A stretch of 64,000 bases of DNA from Bradyrhizobium sp. CCBAU 53338 (GTDB lineage Bacteria > Pseudomonadota > Alphaproteobacteria > Rhizobiales > Xanthobacteraceae): the NCBI RefSeq assembly GCF_015291665.1, contig NZ_CP030048.1, positions 5,828,001-5,892,000 on the forward strand, written 5' to 3'. This document shows positions 55,157-64,000 of the stretch, in pieces. The position numbers and the translations under genes are program-made. The notes under the pieces were generated by a model, which ran no database searches, was not told the DNA's origin, and saw only the letters and a program-made list of their open reading frames with translations. Each line of letters opens with the position of its first letter. Position 1 is the stretch's first letter.

Positions 55157-57061
55157 TTACTGGCCTGACGCTTTGGGCAGCAGATTCATGACCTCGCCGG
55201 ACATCATCAGCCGATCGCGGCCGGCGGTCTTGGCGGCATAGAGCGCGCGGTCGGCGGCCTCCACCAGCGACCCCGCGCCCGCGGTACGCTCCGCGGCAGG
55301 CCGGCAGGCCGCACCGCCGACGGAAACGGTGACGCATGGTCCGGCCGGATTGGTGGCGTGCACCAGACCCGCATCATGGACGGCGCTGCGGATCCGCTCG
55401 CCGACCCGGGCACAGCCGGCGGCATCGGTGTTCGGCAGCAGCATGGCGAATTCCTCGCCGCCGTAGCGGGCCGCGAGATCGCCGACCCGTTGCACCTCGG
55501 CCGCAATGGTCCTTGCCACCACGCGCAAGCAGGCATCGCCTGCGGGATGGCCATATTCGTCGTTGTAGGCCTTGAAGTGATCGACGTCGATCATCAGCAG
55601 GCCCAGGCTGGAGCGGTCGCGATAGGCACGCGCCCACTCCTCCCTCAGCCGCTCGTCGAAGCGGCGGCGGTTGGCGAGCCCGGTGAGACTATCCTCGATC
55701 GCGAGCGTCTCGAGGCGGGTCTCCAGCTTCTTCTGCTCGGTGATGTCGCGCGAGATCGCGACCACGCCGTCGACATTGCCGTTGTCCTTGCGTGTCACGC
55801 GCATGGTCGATTCCAGCCAGACCTCGGTCTTCTGCCGGTGCCCATTGCGGTAAGTGATGCGCGCTTCATCCATGTCGCCGCGCTTCATGGCATCGACGAT
55901 CGCCTGCACTTGAGGCCGATCCTCGGGATTGATGCCGGCGAGCGCATCCGTGCCGATCAGCTGGTTGGGACGCCATCCGACCACGCGGTTGGACGAGGGC
56001 GAGACGTAGCGCAGCCGCTCGTCGAGCCCGATGCGGGTGACCATGTCGCTGGAGCCTTCCGCGAGCAGGCGGAAATGCGCCTCCTTCTCGATCAGGGCGG
56101 CCGCCATACGCTGGCCGCGCTGCAGCTGCCGCACCAGCACCGCGCCGATGATCGCGATCAGCAGCACCAGCGCGATCACGTAGAGCATGCGCGAGATCGC
56201 CGCGGCTCGCCACGGCGCCAGCAATTCGTCCTTGTCGACGGTCGCGAGCAGCACGAGCGGATAGCGGCCGCTGCGCTTGAAGAAGCTGACGCGCTCGGCG
56301 CCGTCCAGCGGCGAGGTGAAATGATAGGCGCCGCTCGGCCGCTGCAGGCTGGCATCGCGGAACAGCGGCGTGTCGCCGACATTGCGGCCGACGAACTTCT
56401 CGTTGTTCGGGTTGCGCGCGATGATCTGGCCGTCGGCGTACATCAGCGTCACCGAGCTGTTGCGGCCGATCTCGAACTGCTCGTAGAAATGCGACAAATA
56501 CCGGGAGCCGATGGCCGCGAGCACCACGCCGCCGAAGCTGCCGTCCGGCTTGTTGAACCGCCGCGACAGGGTCACGACCCATTCACCATCGACGAGGCTC
56601 TTCACGGGGTGACCGACATAGGCCTCGCGCAGGGGCGAAAGCTGGTGGTGACGGAAGAACGCGTCGTCGCTGAGCGTCGATGCGATCGTGCCGGGTGAGG
56701 TCAGCCAATTGCCCTTGTCGTCGATGATGGCGAGGCTGTGGACGCGCTCCATCGCCCTCTTGCGCGCCTCCAGCAGGTTGCGCAGCTTCGCGATCGTGGC
56801 AGGGTCCGAGCCGTCCATCTCCAGCCGGCTGACGACGCCGACCACGCCGGAATCAAGGAGGTCGAGGCTGTCCTCGGCATGCTGCGTCAGGGAGCGGGCG
56901 ACGTTCGCCATCTCGGTCTCGGCACCCTTGAGCACCGCGTCCCGCGCGGCCCATTCGCGCCACCCGCTGACGCCCAGGATCGCAACGCAGGTCAGCACCA
57001 CGAAGGCCGCCGTGCGCAGCGGCAGGCGGCTCCATCCGGCTCTCGGTGAGGCGAGGTTCAT
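55157..57061 (-). CDS. Diguanylate cyclase with CACHE and PAS domains
   Basis: This 634-residue membrane sensor makes c-di-GMP. Domains in order: a membrane segment (about 15-35), a periplasmic dCACHE domain (about 45-280), a second membrane helix (about 292-312), a PAS domain (about 325-440) and GGDEF (about 450-625). The active site reads GGEEF (534-538). An RxxD inhibitory site (RVGD, 525-528) lies five residues before it, so product inhibition is likely. It may feed c-di-GMP to the PilZ glycosyltransferase at 10030, but no direct link is seen. ATG 57061 is chosen; an upstream in-frame extension lacks structure. Confidence 0.94.
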   Translation of the reverse strand: MNLASPRAGWSRLPLRTAAFVVLTCVAILGVSGWREWAARDAVLKGAETEMANVARSLTQHAEDSLDLLDSGVVGVVSRLEMDGSDPATIAKLRNLLEARKRAMERVHSLAIIDDKGNWLTSPGTIASTLSDDAFFRHHQLSPLREAYVGHPVKSLVDGEWVVTLSRRFNKPDGSFGGVVLAAIGSRYLSHFYEQFEIGRNSSVTLMYADGQIIARNPNNEKFVGRNVGDTPLFRDASLQRPSGAYHFTSPLDGAERVSFFKRSGRYPLVLLATVDKDELLAPWRAAAISRMLYVIALVLLIAIIGAVLVRQLQRGQRMAAALIEKEAHFRLLAEGSSDMVTRIGLDERLRYVSPSSNRVVGWRPNQLIGTDALAGINPEDRPQVQAIVDAMKRGDMDEARITYRNGHRQKTEVWLESTMRVTRKDNGNVDGVVAISRDITEQKKLETRLETLAIEDSLTGLANRRRFDERLREEWARAYRDRSSLGLLMIDVDHFKAYNDEYGHPAGDACLRVVARTIAAEVQRVGDLAARYGGEEFAMLLPNTDAAGCARVGERIRSAVHDAGLVHATNPAGPCVTVSVGGAACRPAAERTAGAGSLVEAADRALYAAKTAGRDRLMMSGEVMNLLPKASGQ

Positions 57062-57232
57062 GCGGCAGAAATCTCCGATCGCCGGAACTTCTGCCGCTTC
57101 TCTTATAGAACCCTGAAGCACCCGCGCAGTTTCGCATTCATCTACGGGCTTTTCCGTACTCCTACGGACCGGGGCTTCCGCAGATCACTAACAAGGTCTT
57201 AGCAAGCCCATCGGAAACCGGCGGTCGGATCC

Positions 57233-57547
<315 letters not shown>

Positions 57548-57559
57548 TCAGGATTGCTC

Positions 57560-58594
57560 GTGCCCCAGTCTGCGACAAAGCCCTTCATCGACGTGCTCTC
57601 CGGCCAGCGGCAAACCGTTCCGCCCCTATGGATGATGCGGCAGGCCGGCCGCTATCTGCCTGAATATCGCGAAGTGCGCGCCAAGGCGGGCGGCTTCCTC
57701 GATCTCTGCTTCAATCCGGAGCTCGCCGCCGAAGTCACGCTGCAACCGATCCGCAGGTTCGGCTTCGATGCGGCGATCATCTTCTCGGACATCCTGGTGA
57801 TCCCCTACGCGCTCGGCCGTGAGGTGCGCTTCGAGGTCGGCGAGGGTCCGCGGCTCGAGCCGCTCGATGATCCCGCCAAGGTCGCAACGCTCGCGGCGCA
57901 GGCCGACTTCGGCAAGCTCGCGCCGGTGTTCGAGGCGCTCAGGATCGTGCGCGCCGCGCTCGATCCGAAGATAGCGCTGATCGGCTTCTGCGGCGCGCCG
58001 TGGACGGTGGCGACCTACATGGTCGCAGGCCAGGGCACGCCCGACCAGGCGCCGGCGCGGATGATGGCCTACCGGCATCCCGAGGCCTTCTCGAAAATCA
58101 TCGACGTGCTGGTCGAGAGCTCGATCCACTATCTGCTGGCGCAGCTCGAGGCCGGCGCCAACGCCTTGCAGATCTTCGACACCTGGGCCGGCGTGCTGCC
58201 GCCGGCCGAATTCGCGCGCTGGTGCACCGAGCCGACGCGGCGCATCGTCGAAGGCGTGCGGGCGAAAGTGCCTGACGCGAAGATCATCGGTTTCCCGCGC
58301 GGTGCCGGCGCGCAGCTGCCCGGTTACGTCGAGGCGACCGGCGTCAACGGCGTCAGCATCGACTGGACCGCGGAGCCCGCCTTCATCCGCGAGCGCGTGC
58401 AGAGCAAGGTCGCCGTGCAGGGCAATCTCGATCCGCTGGTGCTGATCACGGGCGGCGCGGCGCTCGACCGCGCGGTCGACAACGTGCTGGCGAACTTTGC
58501 GCAAGGGCGTTTCATCTTCAATCTCGGCCACGGCATCCAGCCGGAGACGCCGATCGCCCATGTCGAGCAGATGATCAAGCGCGTGCGGGGATGA
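57560..58594 (+). CDS. hemE: Uroporphyrinogen decarboxylase
   Basis: It converts uroporphyrinogen III to coproporphyrinogen III in haem synthesis. The 344-residue enzyme shows signature 1 ([18 protein letters not shown]) and signature 2 (IIGFPRGAG), with the catalytic aspartate in [17 protein letters not shown] 57560, preceded by AGGA, is taken as the start, because the open frame further upstream does not resemble HemE. It is convergent with hemC, which lies 149 bases away. Confidence 0.95.
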   Translation: MPQSATKPFIDVLSGQRQTVPPLWMMRQAGRYLPEYREVRAKAGGFLDLCFNPELAAEVTLQPIRRFGFDAAIIFSDILVIPYALGREVRFEVGEGPRLEPLDDPAKVATLAAQADFGKLAPVFEALRIVRAALDPKIALIGFCGAPWTVATYMVAGQGTPDQAPARMMAYRHPEAFSKIIDVLVESSIHYLLAQLEAGANALQIFDTWAGVLPPAEFARWCTEPTRRIVEGVRAKVPDAKIIGFPRGAGAQLPGYVEATGVNGVSIDWTAEPAFIRERVQSKVAVQGNLDPLVLITGGAALDRAVDNVLANFAQGRFIFNLGHGIQPETPIAHVEQMIKRVRG

Positions 58595-58742
58595 ATCGCG
58601 AAAACAACCCCATGCACAGTACAAATCATTGAGGAATTTCGCGCCGCACGGGTGGAGCGCCGCTCGCATCGACATTTGACACGTCGGGCAAAACAGGAGC
58701 ACGATGGCATCATACCGCCGATCGTGATCTCACCACCGACGC

Positions 58743-59723
58743 CTATCGAGGCCGGCTGCGCTCGATGATCTCGGCGGCGCCCTTGCCCAGCAGATCCAGC
58801 CCTACGGCGCGTCCCAGCTCACGCGGGCGATTGGCCGGGCCTGCGCGCGAGGCTTCGATGATGGTGTTGCCGGAGAGGTCGAGCACGGATGCGGTCAGCG
58901 ACATCCGGTCGCCCGTGATGGTCGAGAAGCCGGCGACGGGCGAATTGCAGTGGCCGTTCAGCACCCACAACACTTCGCGCTCGGCATCCGCGCAGAGATG
59001 CGCGTCAGCGTCGTCGATCGACGACAGGATTTTTCGCGTTTGCCAGTCCTGCGCGGCGCATTCGACGGCGACGATGCCCTGCCCTGCCGCCGGCAGCATC
59101 TCCGCCGGAGTGAATTCGTAAGCGATGCGGCCGGCGAGCCCGACGCGGTCGAGGCCGGAGCGGGCCATGATCAACGCATCTGCGGGACCCACCGCGCCGC
59201 CATCCGGCAGCTTCTGCTTCTCGCCGTGGTCCAGCTTTCGCACGCGCGTATCGGCGGCACCGCGGAAGTGAATGACCTCGACATCGGGAAACAGCCGCCG
59301 CGCATAGGCCGCGCGGCGCACCGCGTTGGTGCCGATCTTGAAGCCCTTGCCGCGGGACTGGCGCAGCGCCGCCAGCGTCACGCCCGCGCGCAGCACCAGC
59401 GCATCGCCGGGCGGATCGCGCGACAGCGTCGCGCCGATGACGAGGCCGGGCGTGTCCTCGTTACCCGGCATGTCCTTCAGCGAATGCATCGCCGCCTGGA
59501 GCTCGCCCGCAAGCACCGCGGCACGGATCTGCGCGACGAAGGCGCCGCCCTTGCCGCCGTGGGGCAGCAGCTTGCTGGTCTGGTCGAGATCTCCAGTGGT
59601 GTCGAACTTGACGATCTCGACATCGAGACCGGGCACCGCTGATGTCAGGCGGCGCGCGATCTCTTCCGTCTGTGCCAGCGCCATCGCGCTCTTGCGGGTG
59701 CCGATCTTGAATCGCGTAGCCAA
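58743..59723 (-). CDS. hemC: Hydroxymethylbilane synthase (porphobilinogen deaminase)
   Basis: This enzyme joins four porphobilinogens into hydroxymethylbilane. The 326-residue protein carries the cofactor-binding cysteine in LNGHCNSPVAGFS and the family blocks FKIGTRKSAMALAQTEEIARRL, KDMPGNEDTPGLVIGA and AADTRVRKL. Length and order match HemC. It lies back-to-back with hemE, both in the pathway from glutamate to haem. Confidence 0.95.
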   Translation of the reverse strand: MATRFKIGTRKSAMALAQTEEIARRLTSAVPGLDVEIVKFDTTGDLDQTSKLLPHGGKGGAFVAQIRAAVLAGELQAAMHSLKDMPGNEDTPGLVIGATLSRDPPGDALVLRAGVTLAALRQSRGKGFKIGTNAVRRAAYARRLFPDVEVIHFRGAADTRVRKLDHGEKQKLPDGGAVGPADALIMARSGLDRVGLAGRIAYEFTPAEMLPAAGQGIVAVECAAQDWQTRKILSSIDDADAHLCADAEREVLWVLNGHCNSPVAGFSTITGDRMSLTASVLDLSGNTIIEASRAGPANRPRELGRAVGLDLLGKGAAEIIERSRPR

Positions 59724-59784
59724 GTCCGAATGCTCCTTGAGTTAGGCATGATCTAATCGGAATACCGCTGCACACTTTTCCGGA

Positions 59785-61407
59785 TCATGCCTGTGCGTCC
59801 TGCAATATCATATCGGAGGCCTTCTCCGCGATCATGATGATCGGCGCGTTGGTGTTCCCCGAGACGAGGTCGGGCATAATCGAGCCGTCGACGACACGGA
59901 GGCCTTCGAGCCCCCTCACCTTCAGCCGCTGGTCCACCACCGCGAGCGCGTCGTTGCCCATACGACAGGTCGAGGTCGGATGGTAGATGGTGCTGCCGCG
60001 GTCGCGGCAATAATCCAGGATCTCGGCGTCCGTGGATACCTTCGCACCGGGATCGTACTCGCTGATCACGAATGGCTTCATCGCCGGCGCGTTGAGAATC
60101 TTGCGCAGAATCTTGATGCCTTCGACATTGGTGGTGCGGTCCGTCTCCGTGGACATGTAGTTGATGCGGATCTCCGGCGGCACGGTCGGGTCCGCGCTTT
60201 TGATGCGCAAGCTGCCGCGGCTCTCGGGTCTGAGCTGGCACACCGACGCCGTGAAACCAGAGAAATCATGCAGCCGCTCGCCCATCTTGTCGGTCGAGAA
60301 CGGCAGGAAGTGAACCTGGATGTCGGGCGAGGCGAGGCGCGGATTGGTCTTGAAGAACGCGCCCGCCGTGCCCGCCGCGATCGTCAGCCAGCCTTTCCGG
60401 AACAGCGCGTAGCGCGCGCCGGCCAGCGTGCGGCGGATCGGGTTGTTGACGGTGTCGTTGAGCGTGATCTTCTGCGAGCAGCGCATCACGATGCGGACCT
60501 GCATGTGGTCCTGGAGATCGTGGCCGACGCCTTGGGCGTCGAGCACGACGTCGATGCCGTGCTTGCGCAGCAGATCGGCGGGGCCGACGCCAGAGAGCTG
60601 GAGCAGTTGCGGCGAGTTGTAGGCGCCGCTCGACAGCACGACCTCCTTGCGGGCCCGCGCGCGGCGCACGCTCGCGCCCTGCCGATATTCGACGCCGACC
60701 GCGCGGCGCCCGTCGAACAGCACGCGCTGGCCAAGCGCCTCGGTCTCGACCTTGAGGTTGCTGCGGGTCTTCGCAGGACCGAGATAGGCGACCGCCGTCG
60801 AGGCGCGGCGGCCGTTGCGCGTCGTGGTCTGGAACAGGCCGACGCCTTCCTGCGTGGCGCCGTTGAAATCGGGATTGTAGGGCAGACCGGTCTCGACCGC
60901 GGCGTCCATGAAGGCCTTCGACAGCGGGTCGGTCACAACCATGTTGGAGACCGGCAGCGGCCCGCCGGCGCCGTGATATCGGTCGGCGCCGCGCGCCTGG
61001 TTCTCGGCCTTCTTGAAATAGGGCAGCACGTCGTCATAGCCCCAACCGGCATTGCCGTGCTGGCGCCAGCGATCGTAGTCCTCGTGCTGGCCACGAACAT
61101 AGAGCAGGCCGTTGATCGAGCTCGATCCGCCCAGCGTCTTACCGCGCGGCTGGAAGACCTGGCGGCCCTTCAGCTCGGGCTCCGGCTCGGTCTGGTACAT
61201 CCAGTTGACGGTCTTTTCCTTGAACAGCTTGCCGTAGCCGAGCGGCACGTGGATCCAGATGTTGGAATCCTTCGGGCCGGCCTCGAGCAACAGCACGCTG
61301 TACTTGCCGTTCGCGGAGAGACGGTTGGCGAGCACGCATCCGGCGGAGCCGGCGCCAACGATGATGTAGTCGAACTCGGGATCGGAGGAGGCGGAATTTG
61401 CGTTCAT
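59785..61407 (-). CDS. GMC-family FAD-dependent oxidoreductase (choline/alcohol dehydrogenase-like)
   Basis: This 540-residue enzyme of the glucose-methanol-choline family oxidises an alcohol to an aldehyde. The FAD site is YIIVGAGSAGCVLANRL, followed by GKTLGGSSSINGLLYVRG and GAYNSPQLLQLSGVGP. The C-terminal active-site pair is visible in IYHPTSTCRMG (histidine) and VSGNTNAPIIMIAEKASD (asparagine). It is close to BetA/AlkJ types, but no BetB-like aldehyde dehydrogenase or BetI lies next to it, so choline is only one candidate substrate. Confidence 0.92.
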   Translation of the reverse strand: MNANSASSDPEFDYIIVGAGSAGCVLANRLSANGKYSVLLLEAGPKDSNIWIHVPLGYGKLFKEKTVNWMYQTEPEPELKGRQVFQPRGKTLGGSSSINGLLYVRGQHEDYDRWRQHGNAGWGYDDVLPYFKKAENQARGADRYHGAGGPLPVSNMVVTDPLSKAFMDAAVETGLPYNPDFNGATQEGVGLFQTTTRNGRRASTAVAYLGPAKTRSNLKVETEALGQRVLFDGRRAVGVEYRQGASVRRARARKEVVLSSGAYNSPQLLQLSGVGPADLLRKHGIDVVLDAQGVGHDLQDHMQVRIVMRCSQKITLNDTVNNPIRRTLAGARYALFRKGWLTIAAGTAGAFFKTNPRLASPDIQVHFLPFSTDKMGERLHDFSGFTASVCQLRPESRGSLRIKSADPTVPPEIRINYMSTETDRTTNVEGIKILRKILNAPAMKPFVISEYDPGAKVSTDAEILDYCRDRGSTIYHPTSTCRMGNDALAVVDQRLKVRGLEGLRVVDGSIMPDLVSGNTNAPIIMIAEKASDMILQDAQA

Positions 61408-61449
61408 GCGCTACTGTTCTTCTTGTTGGCGTGGGCGTTTCCTTCTTCA

Positions 61450-61596
61450 CCTCTCCCCGACGGGGAGAGGTCGGATTGCGCTCGGCAATGGGCAGCGTCG
61501 TCCGTAGCAATCCGGGTGAGGGGCCGCAACGGCAGACCGTAGCCCCTCACCCGGATCGCATCTTCGATGCGACCCGACCTCTCCCTACGGGAGAGG
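61450..61596. repeat. Composite palindromic repeat region
   Basis: Small dyads CCTCTCCCC/GGGGAGAGG (61450-61470) and CCTCTCCC/GGGAGAGG (61578-61596) flank a 15-bp perfect inverted repeat, ATCCGGGTGAGGGGC (61510-61524) and GCCCCTCACCCGGAT (61542-61556). The whole 147-bp block can fold on itself. Nothing else is seen in this 238-base gap. Confidence 0.75.
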
Positions 61597-61645
61597 TGAT
61601 CGCGTTTGGCGCCAGCACCGCCCAACTCATTCTGCACTAGCACAA

Positions 61646-62236
61646 TCATGCCCGCACGCGCAGCGCCTCGACCAGCGACTTGAACGCACGGGCATATTCC
61701 ACGCCCGCCCTTGCGATATCGGCGCGCCCGGCGCAGGCGACCGCCGCCTCCGTGACCGCACCAAGCAGCAGCCGCGCCAATGGCTCGACCGGCTGCCTGG
61801 CGATGAGACCTGCCTCCATCGCCGCCGAGATCGCGCGCGGCATCTTGCCGCCAAAGTGTTTCGCGTCGATCTCGCGCCAGCGCTCCCAGCCGAGCACGGC
61901 GGGTCCATCGCGCAGGATGATCTGGCCGGTCGCGCCCTTGGCGGTCGCGGCGAAATAATGCTGAGTGCCGGCGACCATCGCGGCCAGCACGTCCTTCTCG
62001 GCCCGCGCGGCGCTGTCGATCTCTATGACGAGATCGCGCGAGACGAGGTCGAACACCGCCTCGAACACGGCCTCCTTGGTCTTGAAGTGATGATAGACCG
62101 CGCCCTTGGCGATGCCGGCGCCTTCGGCGATCTCGTCCATGGTGGTGGCGGCAAAGCCCTTCGCCCCGAACAGCCGCCGCGCCGCCGTCAGGATCGCCTC
62201 GGTCGTTGCTGCGCGCCGCTCCGCCTGTTTTGCCAT
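61646..62236 (-). CDS. TetR-family regulator
   Basis: This 196-residue TetR protein has an HTH at about 15-60 (EAILTAARRLFGAKGFAATTMDEIAEGAGIAKGAVYHHFKTKEAVFEAV, in shorter form: TMDEIAEGAGIAKGAVYHHF) and a C-terminal domain for a small ligand. It diverges from the NTF2-like gene at 62455 across a spacer that carries a double GGTCGGT/ACCGACC dyad, its likely operator. The ATG at 62236 is chosen; an earlier in-frame start lacks structure. Confidence 0.9.
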   Translation of the reverse strand: MAKQAERRAATTEAILTAARRLFGAKGFAATTMDEIAEGAGIAKGAVYHHFKTKEAVFEAVFDLVSRDLVIEIDSAARAEKDVLAAMVAGTQHYFAATAKGATGQIILRDGPAVLGWERWREIDAKHFGGKMPRAISAAMEAGLIARQPVEPLARLLLGAVTEAAVACAGRADIARAGVEYARAFKSLVEALRVRA

Positions 62237-62298
62237 GCCGTTCCTGTCTAGCGCAGATCGGGCCGCCGGCTCGCGTTGTGGAGACACCCCCACCCCAG

Positions 62299-62322
62299 CC
62301 CTCCCCCGCAAGCGGGAGAGGG
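62299..62322. repeat. Small inverted repeat of the CCTCTCCC family
   Basis: The 11-bp arms CCCTCCCCCGC (62299-62309) and GCGGGAGAGGG (62312-62322) match at 10 positions. It resembles the CCTCTCCC dyads at 61450 and 61578, so it belongs to the same dispersed family. Confidence 0.6.
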
Positions 62323-62390
62323 AGTCGACCTTCTTCGCGGATGCAGCTCGATCTGATGCTGCTCTAATGGAATTCTCCGCAGGCGACCAG

Positions 62391-62435
62391 TTGACTTTTC
62401 GACTAGCGGTCGGTATTTACCGACCAACAGTCGGT
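62391..62435. promoter_or_regulatory. Promoter and TetR operator before the NTF2-like gene
   Basis: On the plus strand a TTGACT box (62391-62396) is followed after 17 bases by TATTTA (62414-62419). The -10 box lies in the centre of a perfect dyad, GGTCGGT (62408-62414) / ACCGACC (62419-62425), and a third half-site, GTCGGT (62430-62435), forms a second, overlapping dyad. The divergent TetR regulator is the likely ligand. Confidence 0.6.
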
Positions 62436-62454
62436 TTTACCCGTGAGGTGTGCC

Positions 62455-62820
62455 ATGCCAAGCCGCGACGTCGTCGAAGCCTTTGCGCAGCGTCTGGAAG
62501 CCGGGGATTTCGTCGGCGCGATCGAGCAATTCTATACGCCCGATGCCGCCACCTATGAGAACAACGCCGCGCCGATGGTTGGACGGGACAAGCTGGTGGC
62601 AAAAGAGCGCGGCGTGCTCGCCGCCTTCGAGGAGGTCAAGGCGGTCCGCGTCGGGCCGAGCCTGATCGAGGGCGACAACGTCGCCTCGCGCTGGATCTTC
62701 AGCTTCACCAACGCCGAAGGCGTCACGCGCAGGCTGGAGGAGATCGCCTGGCAGACCTGGCAGGGCGACAAGCTGATCGAGGAGCGGTTCTTTTACGACC
62801 CGAAGCAGTTGGGGCAGTGA
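62455..62820 (+). CDS. NTF2-like (SnoaL-type) protein
   Basis: This 121-residue NTF2-fold protein has SRDVVEAFAQRLEAGDFVGAIEQFYTPDAATYENNAAP (given as VEAFAQRLEAGDFVGAIEQFY) and the later EGDNVASRWIFSFTNAEG and WQGDKLIEERFFYDP blocks. It belongs to the ketosteroid isomerase-like SnoaL group; the ligand is unknown. It is divergent from a TetR gene, with a double operator between them, so its expression is probably induced by the TetR ligand. Confidence 0.85.
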   Translation: MPSRDVVEAFAQRLEAGDFVGAIEQFYTPDAATYENNAAPMVGRDKLVAKERGVLAAFEEVKAVRVGPSLIEGDNVASRWIFSFTNAEGVTRRLEEIAWQTWQGDKLIEERFFYDPKQLGQ

Positions 62821-62879
62821 CGACGTCTCCCGAACACAGGTGTCATCGCCAGGCTTGCGGTCTTCGCTGAAGCTTCGCC

Positions 62880-62917
62880 GGCCGCGGCGTACTGGATGCC
62901 CCGGTCAAAGCCGGAGC
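62880..62917. repeat. Dispersed repeat, copy 2 (inverted)
   Basis: This is the inverted copy of the repeat at 49738-49775 (33 of 38 bases). It lies in the 317-base gap between the NTF2-like gene and the GGDEF gene, where nothing else is recognised. Confidence 0.7.
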
Positions 62918-63137
62918 ATGACAGCGGAGTTCGTGGCGAACTGGCGCAACTATTGCGCTGTTACAGCCGCGACGCGGCGCGCCGCATTTGTATCGATTTG
63001 TTATGGATATCGGCGATCGGACACGCAGAAGTGGTAACGGAGCCCGCCGCAAGCGTGGATAATTCATAGTTCGTCAAAGGTTTGCGGCGAATTCTCCTGA
63101 CCAGGCCGGACAAACGGCTCATGCTGCAGGCTCTGGA

Positions 63138-64000
63138 ATGCGGACTCACCTGACCAATCATGTCGCACGGCTGTTCGCCGGCGATCTGTCAGCCTTTGGC
63201 GGTCCCGCAACCGACGAAACCGTTGCAGGTCACATCCGCGCTGAACAGATGTCGCTGGTGCTCGGCTATTCGGTCGGCATCATGCTGGCCAATGCCTGCA
63301 ATGCCGCGGTGCTCGCGATTGCGCTGTGGCAATCGCCCGACCGGACCGTCGCGGTGGTCTGGGCGATCGCCGTGGCCGGCGCCGCGATCGCGTTCGGCGT
63401 GCAATCCCATGCCTCGCGCAGGATCACCAAGCCGCAATTCGTCTCCCGCCGGGCGATACATCGGCTGGTGCGCAACGCGTTCGTGCTCGGCACCGCCTGG
63501 GGCATCGTCCCCGTCGCCTTCTTCGCGGACGCATCCACCGGCGGCCAGCTCGTCATCACCTGCCTCTGCTCGGGCATGCTGGCCGGCGGCGCGCTCGCCT
63601 TCGCCACCATCCCGATCGCCGCCATCGCCTTCACCGCCCCCATCTTCGTCGGCATCGCAATTTGCCTCAGCAGAAACGGCGATCTCGCCTTCCTGCTGAT
63701 CGCCTTCCTCGTCGTGGTCTATGGCAGCGTGCTGTTGCGCGGCGTGTTCGTCAATTCGATCACCTTCGCGCGGCGCGTGATGCGGCAGATCGACGCCGAG
63801 CGCACGGTGCGGCAGGATCCACTGACGCAGCTGCCCAACCGCATCGCCTTCAACGAAACGCTCGACGCAGCGCTGAAACGCCTTGCCCTCTCAGGCGAGG
63901 AATTCGCGGTGCTGCTGCTCGACCTCGACCGCTTCAAGGAGGTCAACGACCGCTTCGGCCACCCCGCCGGCGACGAATTTCTGGTCCAGGTCGCAAGCCG
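63138..64000 (+). CDS. Membrane GGDEF-domain protein, N-terminal part (cut by window end)
   Basis: The open frame starts at ATG 63138 and is still open at the window end, so only about 287 residues are seen. Residues 40 to about 205 contain several hydrophobic segments (LVLGYSVGIMLANACNAAVLAIAL, then FLLIAFLVVVYGSVLL) forming a membrane sensor. The GGDEF domain begins near residue 228 with DPLTQLPNRIAFNETLDAAL and continues through LLDLDRFKEVNDRFGHPAGDEFL. The GGDEF signature itself lies beyond the end, so activity as cyclase cannot be judged. An EAL domain could also follow. Confidence 0.85.
   Translation, partial: MRTHLTNHVARLFAGDLSAFGGPATDETVAGHIRAEQMSLVLGYSVGIMLANACNAAVLAIALWQSPDRTVAVVWAIAVAGAAIAFGVQSHASRRITKPQFVSRRAIHRLVRNAFVLGTAWGIVPVAFFADASTGGQLVITCLCSGMLAGGALAFATIPIAAIAFTAPIFVGIAICLSRNGDLAFLLIAFLVVVYGSVLLRGVFVNSITFARRVMRQIDAERTVRQDPLTQLPNRIAFNETLDAALKRLALSGEEFAVLLLDLDRFKEVNDRFGHPAGDEFLVQVAS

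Noticed and set aside
59785..61407. Calling the GMC oxidoreductase choline dehydrogenase (betA)
   Set aside because: The FAD and active-site motifs are shared by many GMC alcohol dehydrogenases, and no betB, betI or transporter gene lies nearby.

Overview
The window is GC-rich, densely packed chromosomal DNA of an alphaproteobacterium, most likely Bradyrhizobium or a close relative. This rests on an isocitrate lyase / ScfR-type regulator pair, a rhizobial glpSTPQUV-type glycerol ABC operon, three promoters matching the EcfG general stress consensus (GGAAC-N16-CGTT), and dispersed palindromic repeats of the type common in that family. No insertion sequence, prophage, CRISPR array, rRNA or tRNA gene was recognised. 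The only plausible mobile module is a small Phd/PIN toxin-antitoxin pair.

Layout. 0-5 kb: end of a metallophosphoesterase gene, two small genes, then aceA diverging from a RamB/PccR-like regulator across a spacer with two kinds of candidate operator. 5-17 kb: cell-envelope genes, including a secreted HExxH protein, HtpX, a membrane-fusion protein overlapping a BcsA-like PilZ glycosyltransferase, an L,D-transpeptidase, an MltB-type lytic transglycosylase, and an Old Yellow Enzyme. 18-28 kb, minus strand: glpR, [toxin-antitoxin pair on the plus strand], glpD, glpS, glpT, glpP, glpQ, glpU, glpV, the set for uptake and oxidation of glycerol. 29-36 kb, minus strand: a fatty-acid beta-oxidation operon (FadE-like, thiolase, FadB/J-like, thioesterase), then a flavin reductase-like gene. 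36-41 kb: an RND efflux operon with its TetR gene and a candidate operator. 41-52 kb: an MFS carrier, a YcaQ-like glycosylase, a methionine-rich secreted protein, OmpA, a PMT-like glycosyltransferase, a FecR-domain/beta-barrel pair, VOC and cupin proteins, CsbD and an FKBP. 52-64 kb: gamma-glutamyltransferase, TrhO, SlyX, a CACHE-PAS-GGDEF cyclase, hemE, hemC, a GMC oxidoreductase, a TetR/NTF2-like pair, and the start of a second GGDEF protein.

How the parts fit: beta-oxidation yields acetyl-CoA, which the glyoxylate bypass (aceA) lets the cell use for growth. The glp genes feed glycerol into triose phosphate. Two diguanylate cyclases and a PilZ glycosyltransferase indicate a c-di-GMP-controlled exopolysaccharide. 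Three small genes share EcfG promoters and probably belong to the general stress regulon.

The observations I rate highest are the complementary degeneration of the two glycerol-transporter ATPases, the BcsA-like synthase paired only with a membrane-fusion protein, the FecR/beta-barrel pair, the 11-bp phased repeats before glpD, the EcfG promoters, and the methionine-rich secreted protein. All product assignments come from reading motifs by eye; no database search was run.
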